Source of the DNA: an uncultured Enterobacterales bacterium
Lineage (GTDB): Bacteria; Pseudomonadota; Gammaproteobacteria; Enterobacterales; CALYQQ01
Assembly (NCBI GenBank): GCA_945288535.1
Contig: CALYQQ010000013.1
Span: 29,231 to 93,230 of the forward strand
DNA length: 64,000 bases
Reading direction: 5' to 3'
Numbering within the stretch: position 1 is the stretch's first letter; every line of letters starts with the position of its first letter. The notes beneath the pieces are model-generated. The model was not told where the DNA came from. It did not search any database and saw only the letters and a list, made by a program, of their open reading frames with translations. Shown piece after piece: positions 32,746 to 45,603 of the stretch. A program made the position numbers and the translations under genes.

Positions 32746-34785
32746 ATGTCGAATACACAAAGAAAAATACTGGTGACGTGTGCACTGCCTTACGCTAATG
32801 GAGCAATTCATTTAGGTCATATGTTAGAACATATACAGGCCGACATTTGGGTTCGTTTTCAGCGAATGCGTAATCATCAGATTACCTTTCTTTGTGCAGA
32901 CGATACTCACGGTACGCCAGTTATGCTGAAAGCGCAACAATTAGGTATTTCACCGGAACAACTGATTGAACAAGTTAACATTGAGCACCGTACTGACTTC
33001 GATGGTTTTAATATTAGTTTTGATAATTATTACTCTACACATAGTGAAGAGAATCGCCAATTATCAGAATGCATTTATACGCGCTTAAAACAAAATAATT
33101 TTATTAAAAGTCGTGTAATATCACAACTTTATGATGCTGAAAAAGGAATGTTTCTTCCTGATCGTTTTGTCAAAGGAAGTTGCCCTAAATGTAAAGCACC
33201 TGATCAATATGGTGATAATTGTGAAGTATGTGGTGCAACTTATGCACCAACAGAGTTAATCGATCCAAAGTCGGTGATCTCAGGTTCTACGCCAGTCATG
33301 AAAGATTCTGAACATTTCTTTTTTGACTTACCGGCATTTAGCGATATGCTACAAAACTGGACAACTTCAGGTGCATTACAAGAACAAGTTGCGAATAAAA
33401 TGCAAGAGTGGTTTAGTGTAGGATTACAACAATGGGATATCAGTCGCGATGCTCCTTATTTTGGATTTGAAATTCCTGATGCTAAAGGAAAATACTTTTA
33501 TGTGTGGTTAGATGCGCCAATCGGTTATATGTCTGCATTTAAAAACCTTTGTGAAAAAAATCAGGATTTGGATTTTGATGAATATTGGCAACAAAACTCA
33601 TCTACAGAACTTTATCATTTTATAGGTAAAGATATTGTTAACTTTCACTGTCTATTCTGGCCTGCAATGCTAGAAGGTAGTCATTTCCGGAAACCGAGCC
33701 GTATTTTTGTTCATGGTTATGTGACTGTTGATGGTGCTAAAATGTCAAAATCACGCGGTACGTTTATCCAGGCGGCGACTTATTTGAAATACTTTGAACC
33801 AGATTGTCTACGTTACTATTATGCTGCAAAACTATCATCACGCATTGATGATATCGACCTTAATTTGGAAGACTTTGTACAACGTGTTAATACCGACATC
33901 GTCAATAAAATCGTTAATCTTGCTTCTCGTAATGCTGGCTTTATCAACAAGCGATTTAATGGTATGTTATCTGAAGATTTAGCTGATGATAATGCTACAT
34001 TATACCAAACCTTCGTTACTGCTTCGCAACAAATAGCGCAAGCCTATGAAGATCGCGAATACAGTAAAGCGATCCGTGATATTCTTGCATTAGCTGATAT
34101 GGCCAATCGCTACATTGATGAAAAAGCACCTTGGCTTGTTGCTAAAAAAGAAGGTAACGAGTATGAATTACAACAAATTTGCTCTACAGGCATTAATTTA
34201 TTCCGTGTTCTTATGACATATTTAAAGCCCGTCCTACCATCGTTAGCACAACGTAGTGAAGCCTTTTTAAATTGTCAGCTTGAATGGGATGCTATCCAAC
34301 AACCCTTATTAAACCACCAAATAGCCACATTTAAAGCATTATTTAATCGCATCGATATGGATAAAGTAAATACTATGGTAGAAGAAACTAAAAAATTAGC
34401 TATGTCCGTACAACAACCTGTATTATCTGGACCGCTAGTGCAAGAGCCAATCCAAGACACAATTAAATTTGATGACTTTGCTAAAATTGATTTACGTGTT
34501 GCTCTCATTAGCCAAGCAGAGTTTGTTGAAGGTTCGGATAAATTATTAAAATTAACCTTAGACCTAGACGGGCAGATTAAGCACGTTTTTTCAGGAATTC
34601 GTTCCGCTTATCCAGATCCAACTCAATTAGTCGGTCGTTTAACTATTATGGTCGCCAATTTGGCTCCAAGAAAAATGCGGTTTGGCATTTCTGAAGGAAT
34701 GGTATTAGCCGCAGGTCCAGGTAATAAAGATATCTTTTTATTATCACCGGATTCAGGCGCTAAACCAGGTATGTCGGTAAAATAA
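32746..34785 (+). CDS. metG: methionyl-tRNA synthetase
   Basis: [32 protein letters not shown]-terminal tRNA-binding domain. Confidence 0.98.
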   Translation: MSNTQRKILVTCALPYANGAIHLGHMLEHIQADIWVRFQRMRNHQITFLCADDTHGTPVMLKAQQLGISPEQLIEQVNIEHRTDFDGFNISFDNYYSTHSEENRQLSECIYTRLKQNNFIKSRVISQLYDAEKGMFLPDRFVKGSCPKCKAPDQYGDNCEVCGATYAPTELIDPKSVISGSTPVMKDSEHFFFDLPAFSDMLQNWTTSGALQEQVANKMQEWFSVGLQQWDISRDAPYFGFEIPDAKGKYFYVWLDAPIGYMSAFKNLCEKNQDLDFDEYWQQNSSTELYHFIGKDIVNFHCLFWPAMLEGSHFRKPSRIFVHGYVTVDGAKMSKSRGTFIQAATYLKYFEPDCLRYYYAAKLSSRIDDIDLNLEDFVQRVNTDIVNKIVNLASRNAGFINKRFNGMLSEDLADDNATLYQTFVTASQQIAQAYEDREYSKAIRDILALADMANRYIDEKAPWLVAKKEGNEYELQQICSTGINLFRVLMTYLKPVLPSLAQRSEAFLNCQLEWDAIQQPLLNHQIATFKALFNRIDMDKVNTMVEETKKLAMSVQQPVLSGPLVQEPIQDTIKFDDFAKIDLRVALISQAEFVEGSDKLLKLTLDLDGQIKHVFSGIRSAYPDPTQLVGRLTIMVANLAPRKMRFGISEGMVLAAGPGNKDIFLLSPDSGAKPGMSVK

Positions 34786-34839
34786 GTTATACTTAAAAAG
34801 CTCATTTTATTGATAACTACGTTATATTTCTATTTAATC

Positions 34840-34873
34840 ATAGCGTGGCTAATCTAATAACCACGCTATTTTC
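34840..34873 (+). terminator. terminator after metG
   Basis: TAGCGTGG ... CCACGCTATTTT. Confidence 0.65.
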
Positions 34874-35582
34874 TCGTAAATCATCTATTGTTTGCGGTTG
34901 TTTATAATAATATTATATTAATTTATACAAAGTCATTATGTTATTGCTTTATTTTATATCACTAATTAACCATATTTGTTAAGTAATAAAATTATACCGT
35001 CAATTATTATTTTGTGATGCTACAGGCTTATTCAGATTATCATTAATAACCTAATGACGTATCAATTAAGAATATTATTATTATATTCTCCTTTAACTGA
35101 GGATAAAATCTTAACGGTTTTCTCGCTATTATTTTTCTCATTAAATAAAGCGATTAACCATTAATTTAAAATAAAGTCACTCAATATATAATATGTTTGT
35201 AGACATAAGTTGTATTTTATCTCATGTAACCGGTTTACACGCTTCGCCCGCCCGCCAATAAATTTTAACTCATCTTAGAGCACGTAAAGTATTTTTAAGA
35301 TGCGTTCTAATAATCTATGCCGAATCACCTATAGTCGATTCCTTAAGTATTTTTTATTAGAAGGTATATTGTTACTCAATTGGAGTCTATTTAAAAAACA
35401 AAATGCTTGTCTACTTAAGTGAAATATGCATTATTTAAACTGGATCTTAAACAAATAAGCGCATCCAAAATCAAACAGATTAGCATGTTTTGATTGAGTA
35501 GTTGCTATTGATGAATTTTGCTTAACATAGAATCATCAATAGCAATATTATAATAACTCATTAGGTGAAAATGAGACGACTG

Positions 35583-37166
35583 CTAAGGCGTCAATGGAGT
35601 AATATTAAGAAAAGGACGTGTAGAACCATCCGCCATAAAGACCCGGTCGTTACTCTTTTCTTTATCAACAATTGTTTGATCAAGTTCATAACCAAGTAGC
35701 GCTGATACAATATATTTGTTCATTAACCCACTTAAATACCCTGTCGGCCCTCTAAATGATTCTATAAATTGGCAATCATATTGCGAATTTGTGGATAAAA
35801 ACAGAAAAGGAACTAAAAATTGATCAACACCTCTCATCATGCCATGCCCTGCGCCAGAACCAACATTTTCGCCATGATCAGAGGTATAAATTAAGGTATA
35901 ATTATCACTGTATTTTTTTACTGTATCGTATATTGTTTTAACAACGCGATCGGTATGATGAATAGTAAGATCATATGCGTCAGCATCCGGCAATGCCTGT
36001 TTATCTAGGTCATCATAATTAATGTAAGGTTCATGGCTGCCTCGTAAATGCATAAATACAAACTTTTTACTTGAATCATCTTCTTGGAATGCTTTTTCTA
36101 GCCATTTACTTAGATTAATATCACCATCATTTATTATCTTAACAACATCGCTTTTTCGGGCAATAAAACCATATTTTGTGTTGAATGTACCTTTAATTGC
36201 CTGAGAACCTAGCCAATACGTTTTATAATCATTAAATTTTGCCATTTCAATCAGTGATTTATTTTCAAACAAATTATTATCACTCTCTGGCACATTAAAT
36301 GAAAGTGTCAACGCCAATGAATCACGCGTAAAAGATGCTGCAGAATGGCTATCTTTAATAATACATCCTTTATTGTTTTCACCAAAAATATCATGTATAA
36401 GTGGTGTTGTTGGTTTATTATAACCGTAAACACTATAACGCTTAGATAATGAAGATTCCCCCATAATAAATATTATTATTTTATTATCTGATTCTTTTGG
36501 TGGTAAGATAATCGCATCGTTGAACTTTTCAATTTCATTCACATTTGAATAAAGATCCACCGATACATGACTCGCATAGAAATATAATAAGTTACCTACT
36601 ACTACAGGATAAATACCGCGAGCAAGTAATGCACTACCTTTATAATCCCCTTTCTTACGCTCTTCCGATACTGTACTCGAATTGATGCCATGAATTACAA
36701 AAGTAATACATAATACGTAAAAAGATATTGGTACAAACAATCGTAATTTGATATGTATAAACTTTTTAAAAAGAAACAAAATAGCCAATGTAGCAAGCAA
36801 TGCAGGTATTATGATTTTTACTGGATGCATAAGCATAGAACTTAATTCAGATGAATTTGTTTCTACAATAGAATCAATAACACCTTCTGATATCATTTCT
36901 CCATAAACAATAAAATAAGTTATTTCCGATAAAAATAGTAATAATAAAATAGATCCAAAGGCAACAATAGCATAATAGCGACTACTAAGGCATATATGAA
37001 TTAGAATGAGTAAACAAAGCGTTGTTATCCATACAATACAAAAATGACCTTTGGAAGATATGAGTTGGTCATTAAGACAAATATAGATATAACTAAAACT
37101 AACTAATAAATAAAATGAAAATAATATTAGGGACTTTATTTTTTTTATATGTTCGGGAGTTCTCAT
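35583..37166 (-). CDS. phosphoethanolamine transferase-like inner-membrane sulfatase-fold protein
   Basis: N-terminal TM helices; GESSLSKRYSVYGYNKPTTP and TSDHGENVGSGAGHG metal-site motifs. Confidence 0.85.
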   Translation of the reverse strand: MRTPEHIKKIKSLILFSFYLLVSFSYIYICLNDQLISSKGHFCIVWITTLCLLILIHICLSSRYYAIVAFGSILLLLFLSEITYFIVYGEMISEGVIDSIVETNSSELSSMLMHPVKIIIPALLATLAILFLFKKFIHIKLRLFVPISFYVLCITFVIHGINSSTVSEERKKGDYKGSALLARGIYPVVVGNLLYFYASHVSVDLYSNVNEIEKFNDAIILPPKESDNKIIIFIMGESSLSKRYSVYGYNKPTTPLIHDIFGENNKGCIIKDSHSAASFTRDSLALTLSFNVPESDNNLFENKSLIEMAKFNDYKTYWLGSQAIKGTFNTKYGFIARKSDVVKIINDGDINLSKWLEKAFQEDDSSKKFVFMHLRGSHEPYINYDDLDKQALPDADAYDLTIHHTDRVVKTIYDTVKKYSDNYTLIYTSDHGENVGSGAGHGMMRGVDQFLVPFLFLSTNSQYDCQFIESFRGPTGYLSGLMNKYIVSALLGYELDQTIVDKEKSNDRVFMADGSTRPFLNITPLTP

Positions 37167-37569
37167 AAGGTTATATTCTTCTTATTTATCTAAATCTTAT
37201 TATATAATTAATTATTCTTAGCTAACCATTAGCTGAAAATAAATATAATATTATGGTGTAAAGAAATTATTTATTATAAATTAAATTTAATTTTTAACAC
37301 AAATCATTTACTTTATTTTTAGTTTACTTATTTAATAAAACAGTTATAACTTAATATTGTCATGAAAGAAGTATAATGTATTAATGTTAAATTTCCTAAT
37401 ATAATCTTTCTTATTGATATTAATTGGTTTTATCTATGTAGCATAAATAGTATAATAACTATATAGTATATTTATCCATTATAATCATAATAAATATTTA
37501 TCTGCTAGAGAAAAATTAGGCGTGTATATTATTGTTTAAAATAAAGTTATTGAGTAAAGGTATTGACAA

Positions 37570-37605
37570 TAGAGAAGCAAAATTTACTTTTTTGCTTCTC
37601 TATAA
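37570..37605 (-). terminator. terminator-like hairpin downstream of lysP
   Basis: AGAGAAGCAAAA-tttac-TTTTTTGCTTCTCT. Confidence 0.6.
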
Positions 37606-37664
37606 ACGTAATGATAAGAATTATAGATTAACTAGACAGTCTTAGATGTTTGAAATACTTTTGG

Positions 37665-39176
37665 TTAATCTTTATGAGATCGCGTAATGATATTAGAAAA
37701 ATCCATATCTTCATATCTAACAAATTTTGTCTTATTAATAATTTTATAACTCCACCAGATAATAAAAAATAAAGGAATACCGATATAAGTCGCTATAATT
37801 TTCAACCAATCAATTTGATGATTGAGAAAAGCTTGATATTCCTGCCCTAATGCAATAATCAAACATAAACCAAAGGCAAATAAAGGGCCAAAAGGGAAGA
37901 AACGCGAGCAATAAGGTAATTCATTTATATCATAGCCTTGGTAGACATAGCCTTTTCGAAAGCGGTAATGACTAATGGCGATACCTAACCAGGCAATAAA
38001 TCCGGTCATGCCCGATAAATTAACTAACCACAAATAAACACTTTCATTACCAAAAAGTTTAGTTAAAAAGCATAAACAAGCCAATAATGTTGTTGCTAAT
38101 AATGCATTTCTTGGTACACCGTTGCGAGATAAATAAGTGAACATTTTGGGTGCTTTACCTTCCTTAGCTAATGCATATAGCATTCGTGTTGATGCATACA
38201 TACCAGAATTACCTGCAGATAATACCGATGTCAATACAACAGCATTCATGATTGTTGCAGCTGATAATACTTCGATATTATTGATAATTAGATTAAGGCC
38301 TGCACGTTGAAAAACTAAGGTAAATGGACTTACACTGATATCACTGACTTTGTTACTTAAGAGCTTTGGATCGGTATAAGGAATAATAAAGCTAATAATA
38401 AGAATAGCCAAAATATAAAACAATAATATTCGCCAGAATACTTGTCGTGTAGCACGTGGAATACTACGCGCTGGATCGCGAGACTCGCCAGCCGCAATCC
38501 CAATAAGCTCTGTTCCTTGAAAGGAAAATCCTACAACCATAGTGATACCAATTAGGGTAGATAACCCACCTTTAAAAGGTGCTTCGCCAATAACCCAATT
38601 GTGCCAACCTGAATTTTCCCCACCTTTTAGTATTCCTAAGAGCATAAGAATACCGGTAATAATAAAGATAATTACTGTAACAACCTTAATTAAGGCAAAC
38701 CAAAATTCTGTTTCACCAAAACTTTTCACTTCAATATAATTAATCATGAAAATGATGGCTAGGAAAATCGCACTCCAAACCCACAGTGGTGAGCCGAAAG
38801 GCCCCGTATCAAACCAATATTTAATAACAAGCTGCGCAGCAACAAGATCGACTGCAACAGTAATCGCCCAGTTATACCAATAATTCCAGCCTAGTGCAAA
38901 ACCAAATCCTGGCTCAATATATTTTGCACCATAAGTTGAAAAAGATCCGGACACAGGCATAGCCGCAGAGAGTTCCCCCAAACTGGTCATTAAGAAGTAA
39001 ACCATTACCCCAATTAATAGGTAAGAAAGTAGTGCCCCACCAGGCCCAGCTTCGGCAATAGTCGCACCAGATGCCACGAATAACCCCGTACCAATTGCAC
39101 CTCCAATCGCAATCATGGATAAATGTCGGGCTTTCAGATCGCGACGCAATGCCTGATTTTCACTCTCATTTATCAT
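37665..39176 (-). CDS. lysP: amino acid permease, LysP-like lysine permease
   Basis: 503 aa APC family; LRRDLKARHLSMIAIGGAIGTGLFVASGATIAEAGPGGALLSYLLIG. Confidence 0.88.
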   Translation of the reverse strand: MINESENQALRRDLKARHLSMIAIGGAIGTGLFVASGATIAEAGPGGALLSYLLIGVMVYFLMTSLGELSAAMPVSGSFSTYGAKYIEPGFGFALGWNYWYNWAITVAVDLVAAQLVIKYWFDTGPFGSPLWVWSAIFLAIIFMINYIEVKSFGETEFWFALIKVVTVIIFIITGILMLLGILKGGENSGWHNWVIGEAPFKGGLSTLIGITMVVGFSFQGTELIGIAAGESRDPARSIPRATRQVFWRILLFYILAILIISFIIPYTDPKLLSNKVSDISVSPFTLVFQRAGLNLIINNIEVLSAATIMNAVVLTSVLSAGNSGMYASTRMLYALAKEGKAPKMFTYLSRNGVPRNALLATTLLACLCFLTKLFGNESVYLWLVNLSGMTGFIAWLGIAISHYRFRKGYVYQGYDINELPYCSRFFPFGPLFAFGLCLIIALGQEYQAFLNHQIDWLKIIATYIGIPLFFIIWWSYKIINKTKFVRYEDMDFSNIITRSHKD

Positions 39177-39406
39177 TTTTTTACCTTATTTAAAATACTT
39201 TATACTTAAATCGGGGGCGGATTGTAGCAAACTAATACACTTTTCGTGAGAAAAACATCTAATTCATTAAATTGATTAATAATAGTAAAATAATCATTAA
39301 TATAATTGTACGAACGATCTCAATCGAATTAATCTCAGGAAACAAGATCGGCGATAACTGAATACCATCGTATAAAATTATTTTTAAAATATAGAGGTAT
39401 GTAAGA

Positions 39407-40252
39407 ATGAAATTTATTGGAGCGCACGTGAGTGCCGCTGGAGGCGTTGATCAAGCGGTATTAAGAGCGCATGATTTAGAGGCGTCCGCGTTTGCCTTAT
39501 TTACCAAAAATCAGAGACAATGGCATGCAGCACCATTATCGAATAAAACGATTACTGCGTTTCGTCAACATTGTGAAAAATATAATTATTCTTCTGCGCA
39601 GATTTTACCTCATGATAGCTATCTTATTAATTTAGGGCATCCGGAAGCCGATGCATTACAAAAATCCCGCTTAGCCTTTATTGATGAAATGACACGTTGT
39701 CAACAACTAGGATTATCGTTATTAAATTTTCATCCCGGTAGTCATCTTAACAAACTAAATATAAGTGCCTGTCTTAGTCGTATTGCTGAATCAATTAATA
39801 TTGCTATTGATAAAACACAAGATGTGATTGCTGTGATTGAAAATACCGCTGGTCAAGGGAGCAATCTTGGTTACCAATTTGAGCAACTTGCTGAGATCAT
39901 TTATCAGGTAGAAGATAAAAGTCGGGTCGGGATATGCTTGGACACTTGCCATGCCTTTGCTGCAGGCTATGATTTAACAACAGAGCAAGCATGCAAAACT
40001 ACTTTTGCCGAATTTGAACATATTGTTGGCTTTCAGTATCTACGCGGTATGCACTTAAATGATGCTAAAAGTCATTTAGGAAGTCGAGTAGATAGACATC
40101 ATAGTTTAGGGGAAGGAAATATAGGCAAAACGGCTTTTTGCTATATTATGCGTGATCCACGTTTTGACAATATTCCCTTAATTTTAGAAACCATTAATCC
40201 TGATATTTGGAAACAAGAAATTGCTTGGTTAAAGGCACAACAGATAATTTAA
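39407..40252 (+). CDS. nfo: endonuclease IV
   Basis: [55 protein letters not shown]. Confidence 0.97.
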   Translation: MKFIGAHVSAAGGVDQAVLRAHDLEASAFALFTKNQRQWHAAPLSNKTITAFRQHCEKYNYSSAQILPHDSYLINLGHPEADALQKSRLAFIDEMTRCQQLGLSLLNFHPGSHLNKLNISACLSRIAESINIAIDKTQDVIAVIENTAGQGSNLGYQFEQLAEIIYQVEDKSRVGICLDTCHAFAAGYDLTTEQACKTTFAEFEHIVGFQYLRGMHLNDAKSHLGSRVDRHHSLGEGNIGKTAFCYIMRDPRFDNIPLILETINPDIWKQEIAWLKAQQII

Positions 40253-40278
40253 CCACAATGGCAGGAATGCTTTTAACG

Positions 40279-40557
40279 TTATTTTTCTGATGTCATATTT
40301 TCAAGCCAGTAAAGATAAGTTAATGCTTGCTGGCGATTTTCACCGCACATAGCTAATTCGGGTTGCAGCCGATGACAGACAAGGGGACGTTGGTGAGAAT
40401 TAAATAATTTGCATCGCATATTATCATCTAAATGAAAACAAGGTACACCTGTGGGTTTTCCTTGTGGCATTCCTGGCATTGGCGTAGATATTGAGGGTGC
40501 GATGCAACAAGCACCACACTTATCGCGACAAGATAAAGGCGAGCTGATCTTTTTCAT
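40279..40557 (-). CDS. YkgJ-family cysteine-cluster protein (YeiW-like)
   Basis: CRDKCGACCIAPSISTPMPGMPQGKPTGVPCFHLDD; sits next to yeiP as yeiW does in E. coli. Confidence 0.8.
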   Translation of the reverse strand: MKKISSPLSCRDKCGACCIAPSISTPMPGMPQGKPTGVPCFHLDDNMRCKLFNSHQRPLVCHRLQPELAMCGENRQQALTYLYWLENMTSEK

Positions 40558-40740
40558 AGATACTCCTTTTATAATATTACGTGTTAATTATCAAGTGACA
40601 ACGTCACATAAACAGTATTATTTTCTTTTTCATTATTTATGACTATTTATTAATCAATAATAAATGAAGATGCTTGCCTGTTTTTGCTGATAAAGGTAAC
40701 GTGTCATTAAGATTTTATTATTGAGGATACAGGTAGTTAT

Positions 40741-41313
40741 ATGGCAAGAGCAAATGAAATAAAACGTGGCATGGTTGTTAATTATAATAGCAAACTATTG
40801 ATAGTTAAAGATGTTGAAATACAAAGCCCAAGTGCACGAGGTGCAAGTACATTGTATAAAATGCGTTTTTCAGATGTCCGAACAGGATTAAAAGTTGAAG
40901 AACGCTTTAAAGGTGATGATATTTTGGAAACTATCGTTCTTAGTCGCCGGCCCGTTACCTTTTCTTATATTGATGGTGATGAATACGTCTTTATGGACGA
41001 TGAAGATTATACGCCTTATCACTTTAAAAAAGAGCAGATTGCTGATGAACTTTTATTTATTCCGGAAGGAGGGATCCCTGGTATTCAAGTATTAACCGCT
41101 GAGGGACAAATCCTCGCTCTGGAATTACCACAAACGGTAGATATGGAAATTATCGATACTGCGCCTGGTATTAAAGGTGCGTCAGCCAGTGCACGAAATA
41201 AACCCGCAACAATGAGCACAGGTTTAATTATTCAAGTACCTGAATATTTGAGCAATGGTGAACGCATTCGAATACATATTGCAGAGCGCCGTTATATGTC
41301 TCGTGCCGATTAA
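40741..41313 (+). CDS. yeiP: elongation factor P-like protein EfpL (YeiP)
   Basis: 190 aa; [49 protein letters not shown]. Confidence 0.95.
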   Translation: MARANEIKRGMVVNYNSKLLIVKDVEIQSPSARGASTLYKMRFSDVRTGLKVEERFKGDDILETIVLSRRPVTFSYIDGDEYVFMDDEDYTPYHFKKEQIADELLFIPEGGIPGIQVLTAEGQILALELPQTVDMEIIDTAPGIKGASASARNKPATMSTGLIIQVPEYLSNGERIRIHIAERRYMSRAD

Positions 41314-42589
41314 CAAAGTCCTATTTGGACGATAACTATTTTCTTTTATTGTCATTTTTGTTAATCCGTTATCAACACAAACAATAGAGGAACTTCTTCT
41401 TTAGGAAAATATCTATCATAACGGTAAAGTTAACATAATTTTTACTTGTTATAGTCCTATTGAAGGAGTTTTAAAAAAAATATTAGTAATGCTCTATTGA
41501 GATAAAATGAATATTATTATCAGTTCAAGTGATCGTGAAGAACAATTGCTATTTATATTTTATTCAAAAGAAGCCTGTTAAGAAAAAATAGATTATTGTA
41601 GCGGATCAATTTAGCCAACTTACTATCGTTGTCTGATTCACTAAAAATAGTAGAAGTAACAATAAAGACAGTAGCTATAAATAGAAATTTTATCACTACA
41701 ATATTAAGTAATATTTTTTTGGCTAATGTTAATCGTTCTATTTGAATTAATCATGACTTACTTAACTTATAGATTTAGCGTCTATTGAATCGATAATAAG
41801 ATTATTTATTTGGTTAAAATATCATAGTATTGCTGATACGCGTTCTCGACTATAACTAGTAGATGCACGTCAATTAAAGCGATTACGCCGTTTAACTAGG
41901 TATTATTATATGCAATTTACGCACGTCGATATTATTATCGATAATAAAGTCGATTGTTGTAAAAAATGATTATTTAGCCTTAATAAATTGATGACAAAAG
42001 TATCAAAATTTACGCCCTTATATTATAACAATATGAAAATAATATAACTGTTGTCTATTTTAGATTATGTTCATCATTACGTTAATTTAAATAGAATTTT
42101 TCCTCGATGAGATAAATACGCTAAATCCGTTAGTCTGACATAACTCACTATAAATAATAGATATAAATAGTAGGCTAATAAACCCGTGAATAAGCAATTA
42201 ACGTTGCTGTATTGTTTAATAGCAGAATAATGAATTAGTACAGGATAAAACACTCTATAACGGCATAATTAAACCAATTGCTAAGTTTTACATTTTTGCT
42301 TATAACTAGATTTTTTACCCTTCTTTAACCAAATAAATCGCATGTATATCCTAAAATTTCACAAAAAACGATAAAATTATGAACTCTCATCACATTGAGA
42401 TTGTCCATAGTCCTGTCTGATATAAAACCCAGGGTAAGCGCATATATTTACATTACCCTGTTATGGTGAATATTTTCTGAACTGCTTATAGTGCATGAAA
42501 ATATTAATGTCGTAATACAACATTTGCTAAGAATGCCTCTTAATGAGCATAACGAAGCCATCTTTTTGTTTATAAAGGAAACTTATTCA

Positions 42590-43141
42590 ATGATTATACA
42601 GCGCGTAATGAAATGTTCATTACCACTTATTGTTATTTCAATATTGTTAACTGGATTCAATAGTTCGGCTATTGCGCAACAGCGCCTATTTTCAAATCAT
42701 TATCAAATACAACATAGCCAACATAGTAGTTTTAGCCACACTATGGCACAAAATCAGATTGAATCAAAGCTACTTGCACAATATTCTAATTGGAAAAATG
42801 TTAAGTATTTGTTTGGTGGAACAACTAAAAAAGGTATTGATTGTTCTGCTTTTGTGCAAACAACTTATCAACAACAATTTGGTATTCACTTACCAAGGAC
42901 AACCTTATTACAACGAAATATTGGAAAAAAAATCAGTAAGGATCAATTACAAGCCGGTGACTTAATTTTTTTCAATATTAAGTCAGGTGTTCGTCATATT
43001 GGAATTTACCTTGGTAATAATCAATTTATGCATTCGGGGTGCAGTCATGGAGTGAGTATTTCCAATTTAGATAATAGCTACTGGATTAAGAGATTTGCAG
43101 AAGTTCGCCGTGTATTAGCGACGAATAGAGAAGTAATATAA
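42590..43141 (+). CDS. NlpC/P60 endopeptidase, MepS (Spr)-like
   Basis: GIDCSAFVQTTYQQQFGIHLPRTT and GVRHIGIYLGNNQFMHSG catalytic Cys/His; probable ATG at 42590 after AAGGAA. Confidence 0.85.
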   Translation: MIIQRVMKCSLPLIVISILLTGFNSSAIAQQRLFSNHYQIQHSQHSSFSHTMAQNQIESKLLAQYSNWKNVKYLFGGTTKKGIDCSAFVQTTYQQQFGIHLPRTTLLQRNIGKKISKDQLQAGDLIFFNIKSGVRHIGIYLGNNQFMHSGCSHGVSISNLDNSYWIKRFAEVRRVLATNREVI

Positions 43142-43184
43142 AAAGAAGTTAATGAAGCGTAATAATGGCAATGGAGTGCCCATG

Positions 43185-43529
43185 TTATATATAACAGTAA
43201 TAATTATCTGATTTGAGTGATTCGGCAATCGCTATACCAAGATGCTTTAAATAGCAATATACGGTACTTTCATCACGAACCTGAATAAATAGACAAGGTT
43301 GGTTATTGACTATAAAAATAGCGTTTTCAATATTTATTAAAGAAAGTTTTCCACTTAAATCTTTTATGATGCTAAAAACATCATTATCTCTAACATCTAA
43401 TAGCTGAAAACCAATCAGCTTTTCTACCGCATTCCCGGATGATGTAAATAGAACTAAGGTCTTATTATTGTTTTGTCTGGTGTAAAAATCGGATAAACGC
43501 TGAATAATAAAAATAGGATTTGAATTCAT
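43185..43529 (-). CDS. hypothetical protein
   Basis: Intact ORF; the internal Met (MNSNPIF) at 43529 is preceded by AGGGAATAGC, a plausible RBS; no recognised family. Confidence 0.6.
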   Translation of the reverse strand: MNSNPIFIIQRLSDFYTRQNNNKTLVLFTSSGNAVEKLIGFQLLDVRDNDVFSIIKDLSGKLSLINIENAIFIVNNQPCLFIQVRDESTVYCYLKHLGIAIAESLKSDNYYCYI

Positions 43530-44883
43530 GCTATTCCCTAACACACAGTAATCATAAACAATCTTTTCACATGCCAAGTTAAACTTAACGTAGTAAGATC
43601 ATATTTATTCTTCAGCAATAACCTATGACGCAACTTAGCGGATATTGTAGATAGCTTCTTGTAATGCTAGATAGCTTTATTGATAATCGACATAACTAGA
43701 TTAGTCTAACCCCAAAATATCAATAAATTTACCATGAAGGCGATCTTACTCTGCATTTGGGTCACTGACCTACTCTCTATGGCAAGTGTAACTAATACAC
43801 ATATTGACATCAAATGATTTACGAATCCACTTCATTAATGGTCTTTTATTTTGTGGTCTTAGCAATAAACGCATTATCATCTAACATATAAATAATAACA
43901 ACCAGAAAGATTTCTATACTCGGTAAGTAACATTACTTATTTTAACATTGATATTTTACTAAATTATTACTACTACAATAAATAGTATTATCAGCATTGC
44001 CTTAGATTTTTTAATGAGAATGATCACAAAAATGAAAATACTCATGGATCCCAGGAAATAACAAGGTCTAATTTATAATTAATCGCCTTATCAAACGGAC
44101 GCATACTAAAATAGGGCATTTTATAACCTATTTTAAGCAAAACAGTTCTTGCTCACTTTCTGAAAATTAATTACTTTGCTATTAACATAGAAACAAGTTA
44201 ATAGACGAATATGATAGTTTTTTTATATGATAGCTAGGTAATTACACAATATATCGGAATAAAACAATAAACCATCTCAATAAAAAATAATTTATTTTTT
44301 AATTATACAGTATAACGTGATCAGGCACGTTATTATCCTTTTGTCATAAACGTCATTACTGCATCATTTATTATTAATGCCCCAAATGGGGCGCCTATCA
44401 TGAGGTGGATTCAACCTGGCTTTACCAATAATAGTACTTGTTTTATAGTAAGCACCATCTTGGATTATATAACGCCACATCAAGATATAACGCCCCATTA
44501 GATGGGTTCAAATGTGTATTTACTGTTCAAAGAGGAATGAATCTAGATATGCGTTTTATACATCTATTATTCAAATACGCCCTCTTCCTTCAAAAAATAG
44601 ATTTATTTCAATTAATTCCTATAAAAATAATAAATTAAATAAAATGGTTTCAGGTAAGTAAAGAGAACTTTAACGTCTCTAGACATAACAGCTACTTTAC
44701 AATTCGCAAATAGCATGAAGATATAATAAACCAGACACATTTACATTAAAAATACCACGTTAATAGATTTAATAAATTAAGGCATATACGCGTTATAGTA
44801 TACTTCTAATGTTTTTTAGCTTACTCTAAATATCAATGCGACTGCCCATCGTCATAGTAATAGTATGAAGTTAATATGATTTC

Positions 44884-45603
44884 TTAAGCATTATTTTTAT
44901 TGGTGTTCCTATATACCCAGTCTATTTCATCTTTAGTTAATGGCCGGTATTGGCCTGGTTCTAATACATGATCAAGTTCTATACGACCAATACGTTCGCG
45001 GTGTAAACTCGTCACATGATTCCCCACTGCAGCAAACATCCGTTTAACTTGGTGATAACGCCCTTCACTAATTGTTAACCTAGCAGTATGTTTATTTAAG
45101 ATTTCTAACTTAGCCGGTTTCGTTGGTTTTTTCTCATTATGTAACATAATACCTATCGAAAAAGCATCTATCAGTGAAACTGATAAGGCATCTTGGACAC
45201 TCACCACATATGTTTTGTCGCAATGATGACGTGGCGAGGTAATTCTATGTGACCATTGCCCATCATCTGTTAATAGCACTAAGCCTGTTGTATCAAGATC
45301 TAAACGTCCTGCGGCATGCAGTTTGTGTGATACCGGTTCATCAATAAAATAGTTAATTGTTGGATAATCGGGATCATCCGTAGAACATACATAACCAACA
45401 GGTTTATTTAACATAAAATAACGAAAACCACTAATTTGTTTGATAACATTTCCGTCATAACAAACTTTATCTTCAGGTAGTAATTGATATGCGCCTTTTT
45501 TTATTATTTCTCCATTAACAGTTACTTTAGCTGCTCTTAACTCACGCCCAACGATTGTACGGCTAATTGATAATTGCTGTGACAAAAATTTATCTAATCG
45601 CAT
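44884..45603 (-). CDS. rsuA: 16S rRNA pseudouridine(516) synthase
   Basis: [32 protein letters not shown]4 domain; [19 protein letters not shown]. Confidence 0.95.
   Translation of the reverse strand: MRLDKFLSQQLSISRTIVGRELRAAKVTVNGEIIKKGAYQLLPEDKVCYDGNVIKQISGFRYFMLNKPVGYVCSTDDPDYPTINYFIDEPVSHKLHAAGRLDLDTTGLVLLTDDGQWSHRITSPRHHCDKTYVVSVQDALSVSLIDAFSIGIMLHNEKKPTKPAKLEILNKHTARLTISEGRYHQVKRMFAAVGNHVTSLHRERIGRIELDHVLEPGQYRPLTKDEIDWVYRNTNKNNA

Noticed and set aside
41520-41950. Possible gene remnant in the yeiP to NlpC/P60 gap (reading IESIIRLFIWLKYHSIADTRSRL)
   Set aside because: Short open stretches with frequent stops and no recognisable motif; cannot be distinguished from chance.
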